From the NCBI GenBank assembly GCA_904397845.1, contig CAJFOX010000030.1:1-64000 (forward strand): a DNA stretch of 64,000 nucleotides. The letters are read 5' to 3'. The translations under genes and the position numbers were made by a program. The notes under the pieces are model-generated. The model saw nothing but the letters and a program-made list of their open reading frames with translations, did no database searches and was not told the origin of the DNA. The stretch is from an uncultured Oscillospiraceae bacterium. GTDB lineage: Bacteria; Bacillota; Clostridia; Oscillospirales; Ruminococcaceae. Below are positions 53,698 through 61,485 of the stretch, piece after piece (position 1 is the first letter of the stretch; each line of letters starts with the position of its first letter).

Positions 53698-53756
53698 AGG
53701 CACGCTCCTGACAAATTGGAATCATATGGACCGCCCTTCTTTTTACAAGGGCGAAA

Positions 53757-53802
53757 AAGCAGCGGAACTGTTTTCCACGAGAATTCTGTTTACCTGCTGC
53801 TT
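53757..53802 (-). terminator. Possible attenuating hairpin between binding protein and permease genes
   Basis: AAGCAGC/GCTGCTT 7-bp stem with a long loop; the minus strand then reads TTTTC. Such partial terminators often let the binding protein be made in excess. Confidence 0.35.
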
Positions 53803-53847
53803 TCCTCTGTCCCGGCGAACGTTTCCACCGGGCCGGATCATACAGAA

Positions 53848-55197
53848 TCATCGGTTGGCGCTTTGGGTTTTCCAATCGTTCACAGTCCGGGTTACGACCT
53901 CATCCCAGCTCATATTGCCTTGGGCATACTGCAACAGCGCGCCGCCAAAATTATCTTTAAACGTCTGACTGGGAAACAAGGTAAAATTCCATCCGATATT
54001 CTGCACGCCTTCTTTATTCATCCAGGCGGCCACTTCGCCGGCCAGCGGATCGTCCGGGTGCTCATCCGCAGAAAAAGTGTCGAATGGGGCGATAAAACCC
54101 AGATCCTCTGTCACAAATTTCTTACCGGTCTCCGAAGAAAAAAGCCAATAGATAAAATCGGCCGCCAGTTTCTGATCGGCCTCGCTGGCTTTCGCGTTGA
54201 TGCAGAAAAAGTTTTCCGTGCCAATGCACAGTCCCTGGGTCTCCTCGCCCTCCATTCCGGTATAAATGGGCAGAAAATGAACATCTTCTTCTTTTACCGT
54301 GTTACCCTCTATTCCCTTAATGTCATTCCAGGCCCAGTTGCCGTTTTGAACCATGGCGCATTTTCCCAAGGCAAATTCCGCCATGGAATCCATCACCTGC
54401 TTTGTTCCGAGCAGCTTGGAGTCAACTGTCGAATTCTGGAGGTAGAGATCAAAAATATTTTTAAAGTTTTCGTGATAGGAAAAGGAGATTTCCCGGGTGG
54501 CGTCGCTGGTCAGATCGATCCCGCCCCGAATCCACTCATAGGAAATGGGAATATTGGCCAGGTGGGTCTGCCAACGCCAGTCCTCGCCCGGTTTTAAAGA
54601 GGTGCAGGCAAATACTCCGTCGATCCCCAGCAAATCCTTTTTGGCGGTCATATCTTCCACCACTTCACGCAGCTTGGAAAAGCTGTTGATCTGTTCGACA
54701 GAGGACGCCTTGGCGCCGTCGGTGGCAAAATATTTTTGCAGGATGGCGTCGTTGTAGATGATACCATACCCCTCCACCACATAAGGGATACCGTAGACTT
54801 TTCCGTCGCTGGTTACCGCTAAACTTTTATCCTTCAGATGCTGATACAGCTGTGTACCGCTTAAATCAGCACAGTAATCCTTCCAGTTAAGATATCCCAA
54901 AGGCCCGTTAATCTGGAACAGGGTCGGCGCGTCGGACTTGGCCATCTCCGATTTCAGTGTCTGCTCATAGGTTCCAGAGGCCGCTGTGACCACCCGCAGC
55001 CGGACGCCGGTTTCTTTTTGGTAAGCCTCGGCGATCTCCTGATAGACCTCCGCTACCTCAGGTTTAAAGTTCAAATAATAAACGGTTCCGTTCTTCTGAT
55101 CCGCTACTGCGCCGCCGGATGAATCGGTATTTCCTTTGCAGCCGGCCAAAGCCAAAGCAAGGCAAAAAATCAGCGTAAGCGCTGTAAACCTTTTCAT
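53848..55197 (-). CDS. Sugar ABC transporter substrate-binding lipoprotein
   Basis: A 449-residue family 1 extracellular solute-binding protein. The signal peptide has the lipobox ALAGC (Cys near residue 20), anchoring it outside the membrane; the mature part has the periplasmic-binding fold of maltose/oligosaccharide binders. GAAGGAGG precedes the ATG at MKRFTAL; two in-frame starts just upstream are too close to it. First gene of the importer, next to the malQ-glgP genes. Confidence 0.9.
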   Translation of the reverse strand: MKRFTALTLIFCLALALAGCKGNTDSSGGAVADQKNGTVYYLNFKPEVAEVYQEIAEAYQKETGVRLRVVTAASGTYEQTLKSEMAKSDAPTLFQINGPLGYLNWKDYCADLSGTQLYQHLKDKSLAVTSDGKVYGIPYVVEGYGIIYNDAILQKYFATDGAKASSVEQINSFSKLREVVEDMTAKKDLLGIDGVFACTSLKPGEDWRWQTHLANIPISYEWIRGGIDLTSDATREISFSYHENFKNIFDLYLQNSTVDSKLLGTKQVMDSMAEFALGKCAMVQNGNWAWNDIKGIEGNTVKEEDVHFLPIYTGMEGEETQGLCIGTENFFCINAKASEADQKLAADFIYWLFSSETGKKFVTEDLGFIAPFDTFSADEHPDDPLAGEVAAWMNKEGVQNIGWNFTLFPSQTFKDNFGGALLQYAQGNMSWDEVVTRTVNDWKTQSANR

Positions 55198-55514
55198 AAA
55201 CATTCCTCCTTCTGATTGCAATCCTACGCGGCGAACAAGTCACCGCAGGCTTTGTCCGGCCATTCGGCACAAGGCCACTTAAAACATCCGTTTTTCTTTC
55301 GTCTTCCGGGCCAAGCGAACCGATTTCTCTGCCGGGCACAGCGATGATTTCAAAAAATAGTATGTGTGTTCCGCCGCCGTTTATCCTCAAAAGAGGCGGC
55401 CCTTTTACAAAATTCGTTTTGTCCCGCGGAAAATTTTGCTATAATATGGCTAAAATAAAAACTGTATTTTTTTGCGTTGGCACTGCTCAATACAAAAAAC
55501 GAAGGAGGATCGTC
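55198..55514. other. Divergent promoter region
   Basis: Between the minus-strand binding-protein gene and the plus-strand membrane-protein gene. It holds a hairpin built from GCCGCC/GGCGGC with an inner CCTC-AAAA-GAGG (about 55373-55400). For the plus strand it holds an extended -10, TGC-TATAAT, at 55437-55445. I could not pick a promoter for the importer. Confidence 0.45.
55437..55445 (+). promoter_or_regulatory. Extended -10 promoter of the small membrane protein gene
   Basis: TGC-TATAAT, 70 bases before the start; the -35 is poor, as is common for extended -10 promoters. Confidence 0.55.
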
Positions 55515-55964
55515 ATGTCCGTAAAACCTATTACCAATTCTCTTCCAATATCTTATGAAGGCGAAGGGCTCCCACTGCTAAAACAAATTGCGCAAGATAC
55601 CCACATCGCCGCCCAGGCTGCACAAAGGCAGCTGCTTTTTTCCAAAATCCGCCTGGGGCTCACCGCTTTTTTAACCGCACTGATGCTCTTCGCCTTTCTT
55701 TTATGGGGGCCAAAGCTGCATCGCACACTGCAGAACGCTGATCGCGCGTTCGACGGTCTGGAGGCAGTTTCCTCACAGCTGGCCCAGGCGGATATTCCCT
55801 CTCTGCTCGCCAGTATGGATCAGCTGGCCACCGAAGGAAGAAGCAGCCTGAAAGCCATTCAAAAAACAGCGGAAGTTTTGGAAAACATCGATATGGACCA
55901 GCTTAATCAAGCGATTGCCGACCTGCAAAAGGCAGTGTCTCCTCTCGCCAAACTGTTCGGCTAG
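55515..55964 (+). CDS. Single-helix membrane protein with helical periplasm-side tail
   Basis: A 149-residue protein of no family I recognise. One transmembrane helix lies at about 48-67 (LTAFLTALMLFAFLLWG). The following ~80 residues are amphipathic and probably coiled-coil (LEAVSSQLAQADIPSLLASM onward). GGAGGATCGTC precedes the ATG. Single gene on the plus strand between a sugar importer and the Spo0A-like gene. Confidence 0.7.
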   Translation: MSVKPITNSLPISYEGEGLPLLKQIAQDTHIAAQAAQRQLLFSKIRLGLTAFLTALMLFAFLLWGPKLHRTLQNADRAFDGLEAVSSQLAQADIPSLLASMDQLATEGRSSLKAIQKTAEVLENIDMDQLNQAIADLQKAVSPLAKLFG

Positions 55965-56142
55965 CCACCCACCGGCCGGCATATGGTCGGCTGCACAAAA
56001 GCGTGCCTTGTCATATGTTGCGGAGCCGACAAAAGAGCCGTCATTTTTCACCAATTTTCTTCTGCTTCTTTAGATGGTTTTCACAATATTTTGTCTCATT
56101 TGATACAGTTATACTGATTATCATTTTCGGACGATTTCCACT
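55965..56142. other. Intergenic region after the small membrane protein gene
   Basis: It contains a GTCGGCT/AGCCGAC hairpin (55986-56030) that may end the upstream transcript, though no T-run follows directly. No gene seen. Confidence 0.4.
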
Positions 56143-56196
56143 TATTTCGACATTTTTCCCTTCCAAAACGGGTGAAAAATGTCGAAATATGTCGGA
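56143..56196. promoter_or_regulatory. Spo0A-box inverted repeat
   Basis: A perfect 16-bp inverted repeat (56143-56158 and 56174-56189, 15-base spacer). Each arm contains the exact Spo0A box TGTCGAA/TTCGACA, and a third near-box TGTCGGA follows at 56190. It lies about 90 bases upstream of the promoter of the Spo0A-like gene. Confidence 0.65.
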
Positions 56197-56280
56197 TCAT
56201 ATCGAAAAAAACAGGTAAATCCTCTGCGGGCGAACCACAATCGAACAGCCGGGAATCAGGATTTTCTCTTTTTTCTCCGC

Positions 56281-56309
56281 TTGATTTTTCTTTTCGTTCC
56301 ATATAAGAT
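56281..56309 (+). promoter_or_regulatory. Sigma-A promoter of the Spo0A-like gene
   Basis: TTGATT (56281-56286), 17-base spacer, TAAGAT (56304-56309). Confidence 0.65.
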
Positions 56310-56380
56310 AGAATACGGCAAAAAAAGAAGAAGGAAGCGGGATTGGCATTCATACTATTTACATTTTTGGAGGTAGTGTA

Positions 56381-57160
56381 ATGCCGCAAGCTAGAAAAAT
56401 TATCATTTCGGACAACGATCAATCATTTTTGGCATCTTGCCAAAACGCGTTTGAACTGCTGGGAATGCAGGTCATTCCGGTTCCCAAGCATGGGCGCCTG
56501 TTGTGGGACGCCATCGAAAAGGAGCGCCCCGACCTAGTTGTCTGTAACATTTTTATGGCCTATTGCGATGCAATCCACATCATGGAGCATTTGTCCCAAA
56601 GCGCGGTACCCGTTCCAGTTTTTGTCGCTCTATGTGCGTCGGATAACGAGTGCCTATTCGGCCGGTTTTTATCAGCAGGCGGAGCGGATGTATTTGTCAA
56701 GCCCTTCGACGCTACTATTTTGGCGGAACGTGTTTTTCATCGTCTGGAATGCTCCGATCGAAAAAGCAATGTGCGCCGGGTTGATTTTCTGTGTCCCACC
56801 TCCTCGTCTACAGCCGATGCAGCCGAGCTTTTGAAGACAATCGGCGTGCCCGCTCATTTGACCGGCTACCATTATATCAAGATCGGACTGGCCTTGCTGC
56901 TGGAAAATCCGGCGCGGTTTTCTTACGGTACCAAGGGGCTGTATCAGGCTATCGCCCAGCAGGCGCACAGCAGCTATCACCGTGTGGAAAGAAATATCCG
57001 CACGGCGGTGGAAGCGGCGTTTGACAGGGGCGATCTTGAGCTTTTTGAAAAATTTTTCGGATCTTCGATCAGCCGGAAAACCGGAAAGCCCAATAACGCA
57101 CAGTTTATCGCTACTTTATACGAGCATCTGTCGTCACGGAAAAAAGCCTCGAATGGATAA
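56381..57160 (+). CDS. Spo0A-like regulator with degenerate receiver
   Basis: A 259-residue protein with the two-domain layout of Spo0A. The receiver (about 5-120) keeps the first acidic residue (D11) and the Lys of VKPFD (K107). At the phosphorylated Asp it reads VCNIF, giving Asn56, and the conserved Thr of strand 4 is also lost. The Spo0A DNA-binding domain (about 148-252) is well kept: IGVPAHLTGY, RVERNIRTAVEAAFDRGD (recognition helix region) and FIATLYEHL. It should bind Spo0A boxes without needing phosphate, as a competitor, co-regulator or constitutive regulator. GGAGGTAGTGTA precedes the ATG. The main spo0A gene is expected elsewhere. Confidence 0.9.
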   Translation: MPQARKIIISDNDQSFLASCQNAFELLGMQVIPVPKHGRLLWDAIEKERPDLVVCNIFMAYCDAIHIMEHLSQSAVPVPVFVALCASDNECLFGRFLSAGGADVFVKPFDATILAERVFHRLECSDRKSNVRRVDFLCPTSSSTADAAELLKTIGVPAHLTGYHYIKIGLALLLENPARFSYGTKGLYQAIAQQAHSSYHRVERNIRTAVEAAFDRGDLELFEKFFGSSISRKTGKPNNAQFIATLYEHLSSRKKASNG

Positions 57161-57268
57161 CCGAAAACTCCGGATGGGTGGCTCTGGTATGGAAAAGGCG
57201 ATTCATAAACTTTTCATAAAACAAATAAAATTCGTTCTATTTTTTATCATGAACTGGCCATATCCAAC

Positions 57269-57382
57269 TGGTATACTTTTTATTGTTCCAAGGGAGAAGA
57301 TGGTTGGCAGCACAACCGGTTCCCTTGCAGAAATTTTCATTGACCTCCTCTTTAAAAAACGCGGCAGGCGCCGCGTTTTTTA
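57269..57382 (+). ncRNA. Candidate small RNA downstream of the Spo0A-like gene
   Basis: An extended -10 (TGG-TATACT, 57269-57277) would start a transcript near 57284. It contains a stem AAGGGA/TCCCTT with inner GGTTG/CAACC, an unpaired GACCTCCTC (anti-Shine-Dalgarno), and a Rho-independent terminator (ACGCGGC/GCCGCGT plus T6, 57359-57382). No open frame of note. The same terminator may simply end the upstream gene, so this is provisional. Confidence 0.4.
57354..57382 (+). terminator. Terminator after the Spo0A-like gene or the candidate sRNA
   Basis: ACGCGGC/GCCGCGT 7-bp stem with a 4-base loop, A-run before and T6 after. Confidence 0.85.
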
Positions 57383-57414
57383 TTTTGCGTAAAAAATGTC
57401 CGTTTTTCCGGCAA

Positions 57415-57450
57415 AAAAGCAGGGTCCCGTTTTTTCGATCCCCTGCTTTT
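57415..57450 (-). terminator. Terminator after the GNAT gene
   Basis: AAAAGCAGGG/CCCTGCTTTT 10-bp stem with T tracts on both strands, about 80 bases past the GNAT stop; bidirectional. Confidence 0.75.
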
Positions 57451-57528
57451 CTTTTTTAAAGCGCCCCTCAGACGCCCAAATCTTATTTTTCTGCAAATCC
57501 CGCCTTGAAACATGCTTGAATGATATCT

Positions 57529-57972
57529 TCAGAGCAACGGAAACTGAAATATTTTTTTAATCCTTCCTCCAGCTTTATAAACAGCGGTGTATTCTGGAAC
57601 TTTTCTCTCCTCTAAAAAAATCCCCCCGGCTTTGATAATCGCTTTCTCCGAAGGGACGTTGCCTTTTTCACAGGTAATAAAAACATAAGGCATCTTGTGT
57701 TTTTTCGCTTGCAGAAGAACCAATTTTACCGCTTTCGCAGAGTAATAATTTCCCCGGAATTTTTCATAAACCGTAAACCCCACATTTCCGCGGTAATACA
57801 TGTTTTCATCGTCCTTTACTCTGAGTGTGCATCCGCCCACTTCTGCGCCGTCAAGATTCCTCTTTATTGCAAAAAGATAAGAGGGGACATCATTTTGTTC
57901 CGTAACAGGGAACGTTTGAACAATTTTTAAGGAAATCTCTTCTCCGACCAAATCGGCATCATCATAAAACAT
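57529..57972 (-). CDS. GNAT family N-acetyltransferase
   Basis: A 147-residue acetyltransferase of the GNAT fold. Recognisable parts are the motif GNVGFTVYEKFRGNYYSAKAVKLVLLQAKK (acetyl-CoA loop near 70) and the later YVFITCEKGNVPSEKAIIKAGG. Substrate unknown; antibiotics, polyamines or proteins are options. AAAGGG precedes the ATG. The AT-rich codon use differs from the nearby core genes, suggesting an acquired gene. Confidence 0.8.
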   Translation of the reverse strand: MFYDDADLVGEEISLKIVQTFPVTEQNDVPSYLFAIKRNLDGAEVGGCTLRVKDDENMYYRGNVGFTVYEKFRGNYYSAKAVKLVLLQAKKHKMPYVFITCEKGNVPSEKAIIKAGGIFLEERKVPEYTAVYKAGGRIKKIFQFPLL

Positions 57973-58159
57973 TGTACAATCCCTTTCTTCTTATATCGTC
58001 CCCCGCAACATGAAAGCCGCTGCTGCACCTCCATTTTTCCACGCAAAAGGTGCCCAACTGTACATTCCTTTTGGAGCAGATCCCAGCATAAAACGGGCCT
58101 CCGAAACGGCACTTGTTTGCCAAGCAGAGTGTTCATGATAGAGGAAACAGCTAAAATGC

Positions 58160-58663
58160 TTAAACGTCAATACCTATTACATAAATGGGAACCTGGATCG
58201 CACTTTTGAAATAGGGCAGATATTTTTCAACCTTTTCAAAGTTAAGCGACCCGTCCCAATTATGCCCATATTGATTGGTCAAAAATTTCTGCATGGCTTT
58301 TGTGGTGGTGATGTAAACGCCAAAATCAATAAAGTCCAAATTGGAGTATGAGGCCATCTGAAACTTCAGTAAGTCAGTTCCCAAAAAGGATGCATGTCCA
58401 AATTGAACCTCAACGGCTATACGGCTTTTTTGAAAGTCAAATTTACTATATGCCTTCATATCGGGAGATACGCGTGGCTGTCCCTCCCAACCTTTTTCTA
58501 AAAATAAATCATTTAGGATTTTGTTGAACTCTTTACGATTCAATTTGGAAAAATCAACACATGCAGCATATAAAATTTGCTCAATTTCGGATTTTGGGGC
58601 GAGACGGCTATTAAAAAGTTCTTCTGAGAAGCGGAAAGAATATTTTTTAAGACGCACAGCCAT
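58160..58663 (-). CDS. Orphan BglII/BstYI-family restriction endonuclease-like protein
   Basis: A 167-residue protein. Asp76, Glu85 and Gln87 (D-x8-ExQ in FDFQKSRIAVEVQFG) reproduce the BglII catalytic triad Asp84-Glu93-Gln95 with identical spacing. The surrounding text, such as FGHASFLGTDLLKFQMASY, also fits the BglII/BstYI family. It is shorter than BglII (223) and BstYI (203), so it may be reduced. I find no DNA methyltransferase in the window. The start at MAVRLKK follows TGGAG; 16 upstream codons are in frame. Neighbouring GNAT and tRNA genes and AT-rich codons suggest acquisition. Confidence 0.75.
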   Translation of the reverse strand: MAVRLKKYSFRFSEELFNSRLAPKSEIEQILYAACVDFSKLNRKEFNKILNDLFLEKGWEGQPRVSPDMKAYSKFDFQKSRIAVEVQFGHASFLGTDLLKFQMASYSNLDFIDFGVYITTTKAMQKFLTNQYGHNWDGSLNFEKVEKYLPYFKSAIQVPIYVIGIDV

Positions 58664-58740
58664 ATGATCCCATCTCCACTCTAATAACAGTATAATAAAA
58701 AAGTATTCCATAATATGACAAAAAATCCAGAGAGATCAAT

Positions 58741-58788
58741 AAAAATAAAAAACGAAACGGGCAAGTCCAACAGAAATTGCCCGTTTCG
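58741..58788 (-). terminator. Terminator hairpin downstream of tRNA-Pro
   Basis: CGAAACGGGCAA/TTGCCCGTTTCG 12-bp stem; the minus strand continues with TTTTTTATTTTT. Second of two terminators between the tRNA and the nuclease gene. Confidence 0.88.
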
Positions 58789-58815
58789 TATGAATGTTCA
58801 TAACGACACTTTGCC

Positions 58816-58850
58816 AAATAAAAAGCCCGAGTATCCGTACGGATACTCGG
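58816..58850 (-). terminator. Terminator of tRNA-Pro
   Basis: CCGAGTATCC/GGATACTCGG 10-bp stem with a GTAC loop right after the tRNA; the minus strand then reads GCTTTTTATTT. Confidence 0.9.
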
Positions 58851-58852
58851 AC

Positions 58853-58928
58853 TGGTCTGAGTGACGGGACTTGAACCCACGGCCTCTACCACCCCAAGGT
58901 AGCGCGCTACCAACTGCGCCACACCCAG
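58853..58928 (-). tRNA. tRNA-Pro (anticodon GGG)
   Basis: A 76-base cloverleaf read on the minus strand: acceptor CTGGGTG with CACTCAG, D arm GGCGCAG, anticodon stem CTACC/GGTAG with loop TTGGGGT (anticodon GGG), T arm GTGGGTTCGAATCCCGT, discriminator A and an encoded CCA. It decodes CCC/CCU. Confidence 0.93.
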
Positions 58929-58944
58929 CCATTTTGCGAAGATT

Positions 58945-58973
58945 ATGATACCACACCTTTTTGTAAAAAGCAA
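58945..58973 (-). promoter_or_regulatory. Promoter of tRNA-Pro
   Basis: Minus strand TTGCTT (58968-58973), 17-base spacer, TATCAT (58945-58950). Confidence 0.7.
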
Positions 58974-59160
58974 GTGCCTTTTTCCCATTTTTCTTTCTGC
59001 AACCGGACCGATTTGTTTCCAAACTTTTGATAAACTATGAAAGTGCGTGGCAAATCAGAGAATTTAAGAGAATTTTTGAGATAAACCCGGTCTAAATTAG
59101 AATTTTCTCACATTTTTTCAGAAAAATCACTGTTTTTTCGAGAAAAATACGCAAAAATAA
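58974..59160. other. AT-rich gap between tRNA-Pro and the pot operon
   Basis: No gene seen. Several AGAATTTT/AAAATTCT-like runs make it low in complexity. Confidence 0.4.
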
Positions 59161-59188
59161 TTGACAAATTTTTGCATTATGTTATAGT
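59161..59188 (+). promoter_or_regulatory. Sigma-A promoter of the pot operon
   Basis: TTGACA (59161-59166), 16-base spacer, TATAGT (59183-59188). Confidence 0.75.
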
Positions 59189-59194
59189 TGTAGT

Positions 59195-59567
59195 CGCTGT
59201 GTATTGTCGTTTTACCGGCAATACCTTTGCATCTGTGCACGCCGGATTTCCGGCAAAAATCCAATAGCCTTTTGCCCGCATGAAAATGCGCCGGATACGG
59301 GCGCACCTTTCAAGCGCGGCACAAAGACGAAGCATCCAGTTTCGGTACCGCCTAAAACGAGCGGGATTCCCGTTACGATTAGAACAAGCCTTTTGCGGGG
59401 AGCGGTACAAAAAGCTGGATGGGGTCGACAAGGTTTTATACTGCGGCGGCGGTTTCCCCGCCGGCTGATTGCCCGCACCGCAGTCGGGCGGGAAGCGCAA
59501 ACGGCACAGCGAAGCGCTTCCAGGAATTTTACTTGTGAGACTTAAAATCCGCAAAGGGGGATGCAAA
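59195..59567 (+). other. Long structured 5' leader of potABCD
   Basis: About 370 GC-rich bases between promoter and potA. Hairpins seen include GCCGG/CCGGC (59240s), TGCGCC/GGCGCA (59287-59305), GGCGG/CCGCC (about 59446-59460) and GCCCG/CGGGC (59470s). No credible reading frame. It may be a regulatory leader. Confidence 0.45.
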
Positions 59568-60611
59568 ATGAGCAACACAATCATCAGCCTCAAGGACATC
59601 GTGGTGGAATTCGACGGACAACGGGTTTTGGAAGGATTAAACCTGGATATCCACGACAAGGAATTCGTCACCTTTCTCGGTCCTTCCGGCTGCGGAAAAA
59701 CAACGACGCTGCGTATTATCGGCGGCTTTGTGGATCCGAAAGAGGGAGACGTTTTCTTCGAAGGGAAACGCATCAATGACCTGCCGCCGCACAAACGCCA
59801 TGTGAACACGGTATTTCAGCGTTATGCGCTGTTCCCGCATTTGGACGTGTTCGAAAATATCGCGTTCGGCCTGCGCATTCAAAAAGTACCGGAAAAGCAG
59901 GTCAAAGAACGGGTGTCGGAAATGCTGGCGCTGGTCAACCTGAAAGGCTATGAAAAGCGCAATGTAAACCTGCTTTCCGGCGGCCAGCAGCAGCGTGTGG
60001 CCATCGCCCGTGCGCTGGTCAACCATCCGCGGGTGCTCCTGCTCGACGAGCCGCTGGGCGCACTGGACTTAAAGCTGCGCAAAGAGATGCAGATCGAACT
60101 CAAACGGATGCAGAAAAGCACCGGGATTACGTTTATCTATGTGACACACGATCAGGAAGAGGCGCTGACCATGAGCGACACCGTCGTCGTCATGAACGAC
60201 GGCGACATCCAGCAGATTGGCACGCCGGAAGATATTTATAACGAACCAAAGAACGCCTTTGTGGCGGATTTCATTGGCGAAAGCAACATCATCGACGGTA
60301 TCATGCTGCGCGACTGCTTTGTGGAATTTGCCGGCGCCCAGTTTGACTGTGTGGACAAGGGCTTTGCCCCCAACGAACCGGTAGATGTGGTTGTACGCCC
60401 CGAGGACGTAAAAGTAGTAGGCGAGGGCCAGGGCCAGCTGTCCGGCATGGTGGAGAGCGTGACCTTCAAAGGCGTGCATTTTGAGATGTCGGTCACGGTA
60501 TACGGCCAGGAATGGCTGATCCATTCGACCCAGAGCCAGGAGGTCGGCTCGGTGATCGAAATCCGGCTGGATCCGGAAGACATCCATATTATGAAGAAAA
60601 TGGAGGAATAG
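59568..60611 (+). CDS. potA: Spermidine/putrescine ABC transporter ATP-binding protein
   Basis: PotA powers polyamine import. The 347-residue ATPase has Walker [10 protein letters not shown] near 40, signature LSGGQQQR near 138, Walker [12 protein letters not shown] near 158 and the switch YVTHDQEEA near 193, followed by a TOBE-type regulatory domain from about 250. The start at MSNTII has AAAGGGGG upstream; a 33-codon upstream frame is rejected. First gene of potABCD, three bases from potB. Confidence 0.93.
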   Translation: MSNTIISLKDIVVEFDGQRVLEGLNLDIHDKEFVTFLGPSGCGKTTTLRIIGGFVDPKEGDVFFEGKRINDLPPHKRHVNTVFQRYALFPHLDVFENIAFGLRIQKVPEKQVKERVSEMLALVNLKGYEKRNVNLLSGGQQQRVAIARALVNHPRVLLLDEPLGALDLKLRKEMQIELKRMQKSTGITFIYVTHDQEEALTMSDTVVVMNDGDIQQIGTPEDIYNEPKNAFVADFIGESNIIDGIMLRDCFVEFAGAQFDCVDKGFAPNEPVDVVVRPEDVKVVGEGQGQLSGMVESVTFKGVHFEMSVTVYGQEWLIHSTQSQEVGSVIEIRLDPEDIHIMKKMEE

Positions 60612-60613
60612 CC

Positions 60614-61438
60614 ATGAAAACGAAATATTCCTCTCTGTTTTCCCTGCCTTATCTCATCTGGTCGCTGATTTTTATTATCGTGCCCATGGGCCTTGTGGTC
60701 GTGTTCGCCTTTACCACCGAAAGCGGGCAATTTACCCTGGACTATGTGTCCCAGGTGGGCGAATACACCAGCGTGCTGGTCCGGTCGGTATGGCTGGCGG
60801 CCATTGCCACCGTCATCTGCCTTTTGATCGGTTATCCGCTGGCGTTCATTATGTCGCGGATGCCCGGATTCCAGCAGCGGACCATGCTGATGCTGATTAT
60901 GCTGCCCATGTGGATGAATTTTCTGCTGCGTACATATGCCTGGATGACCATTCTGGAAAAAAATGGGTTGCTTAATAAGTTGTTGGGCCTGGTCGGCCTG
61001 GGGCCGTTTGATATGATCAACACCCAGGGTGCGGTGGTTCTGGGCATGGTATATAATTACCTGCCCTTTATGATCCTGCCCCTCTACTCCATCATGACCA
61101 AGATCGACAACCGCACCATCGAAGCGGCGCAGGACCTTGGCGCCAACACCAAAAATGTTTTTACCCGCATTGTCATTCCCATGAGTATGCCCGGCATCAG
61201 CACCGGCATTACCATGGTATTCGTCCCGTCTGTCTCCACTTTTATCATTTCCCGGATGCTGGGCGGCGGCGGAAATCTTTTGATCGGCGATTTGATTGAT
61301 CTGCAATTTTTGGGAAATGCATACAATCCCCATCTCGGCTCCGCCATTTCGCTGGTGCTGATGGTGCTCATTCTGCTTTGTATGAGCGTGCTCAACCAGT
61401 TTAACGGTGATGAGGACCGGGAAGGCATGCTTTTGTAA
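60614..61438 (+). CDS. potB: Spermidine/putrescine ABC transporter permease PotB
   Basis: A 274-residue six-helix permease with the EAA loop (EAAQDLGANTKNVFTRIVIPMSMPG near 170). GGAGGAATAGCC precedes the ATG. Pairs with PotC to form the channel. Confidence 0.92.
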   Translation: MKTKYSSLFSLPYLIWSLIFIIVPMGLVVVFAFTTESGQFTLDYVSQVGEYTSVLVRSVWLAAIATVICLLIGYPLAFIMSRMPGFQQRTMLMLIMLPMWMNFLLRTYAWMTILEKNGLLNKLLGLVGLGPFDMINTQGAVVLGMVYNYLPFMILPLYSIMTKIDNRTIEAAQDLGANTKNVFTRIVIPMSMPGISTGITMVFVPSVSTFIISRMLGGGGNLLIGDLIDLQFLGNAYNPHLGSAISLVLMVLILLCMSVLNQFNGDEDREGMLL

Positions 61439-61485
61439 GCTTTTGCAGATCCCTCTAACATAAGATCAAAAGGAGTGTGACATGA

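Noticed and set aside
56381..57160. The canonical Spo0A of this organism
   Set aside because: The missing phosphoacceptor Asp and the absence of recN/spoIVB neighbours argue for a paralogue.
57927..58136. A 69-codon minus-strand frame between the GNAT and nuclease genes
   Set aside because: It overlaps the GNAT gene in another frame and has no clear ribosome site or family.
60236..61333. A 365-codon frame on the minus strand
   Set aside because: Antisense to potA/potB and low in complexity; no family match.
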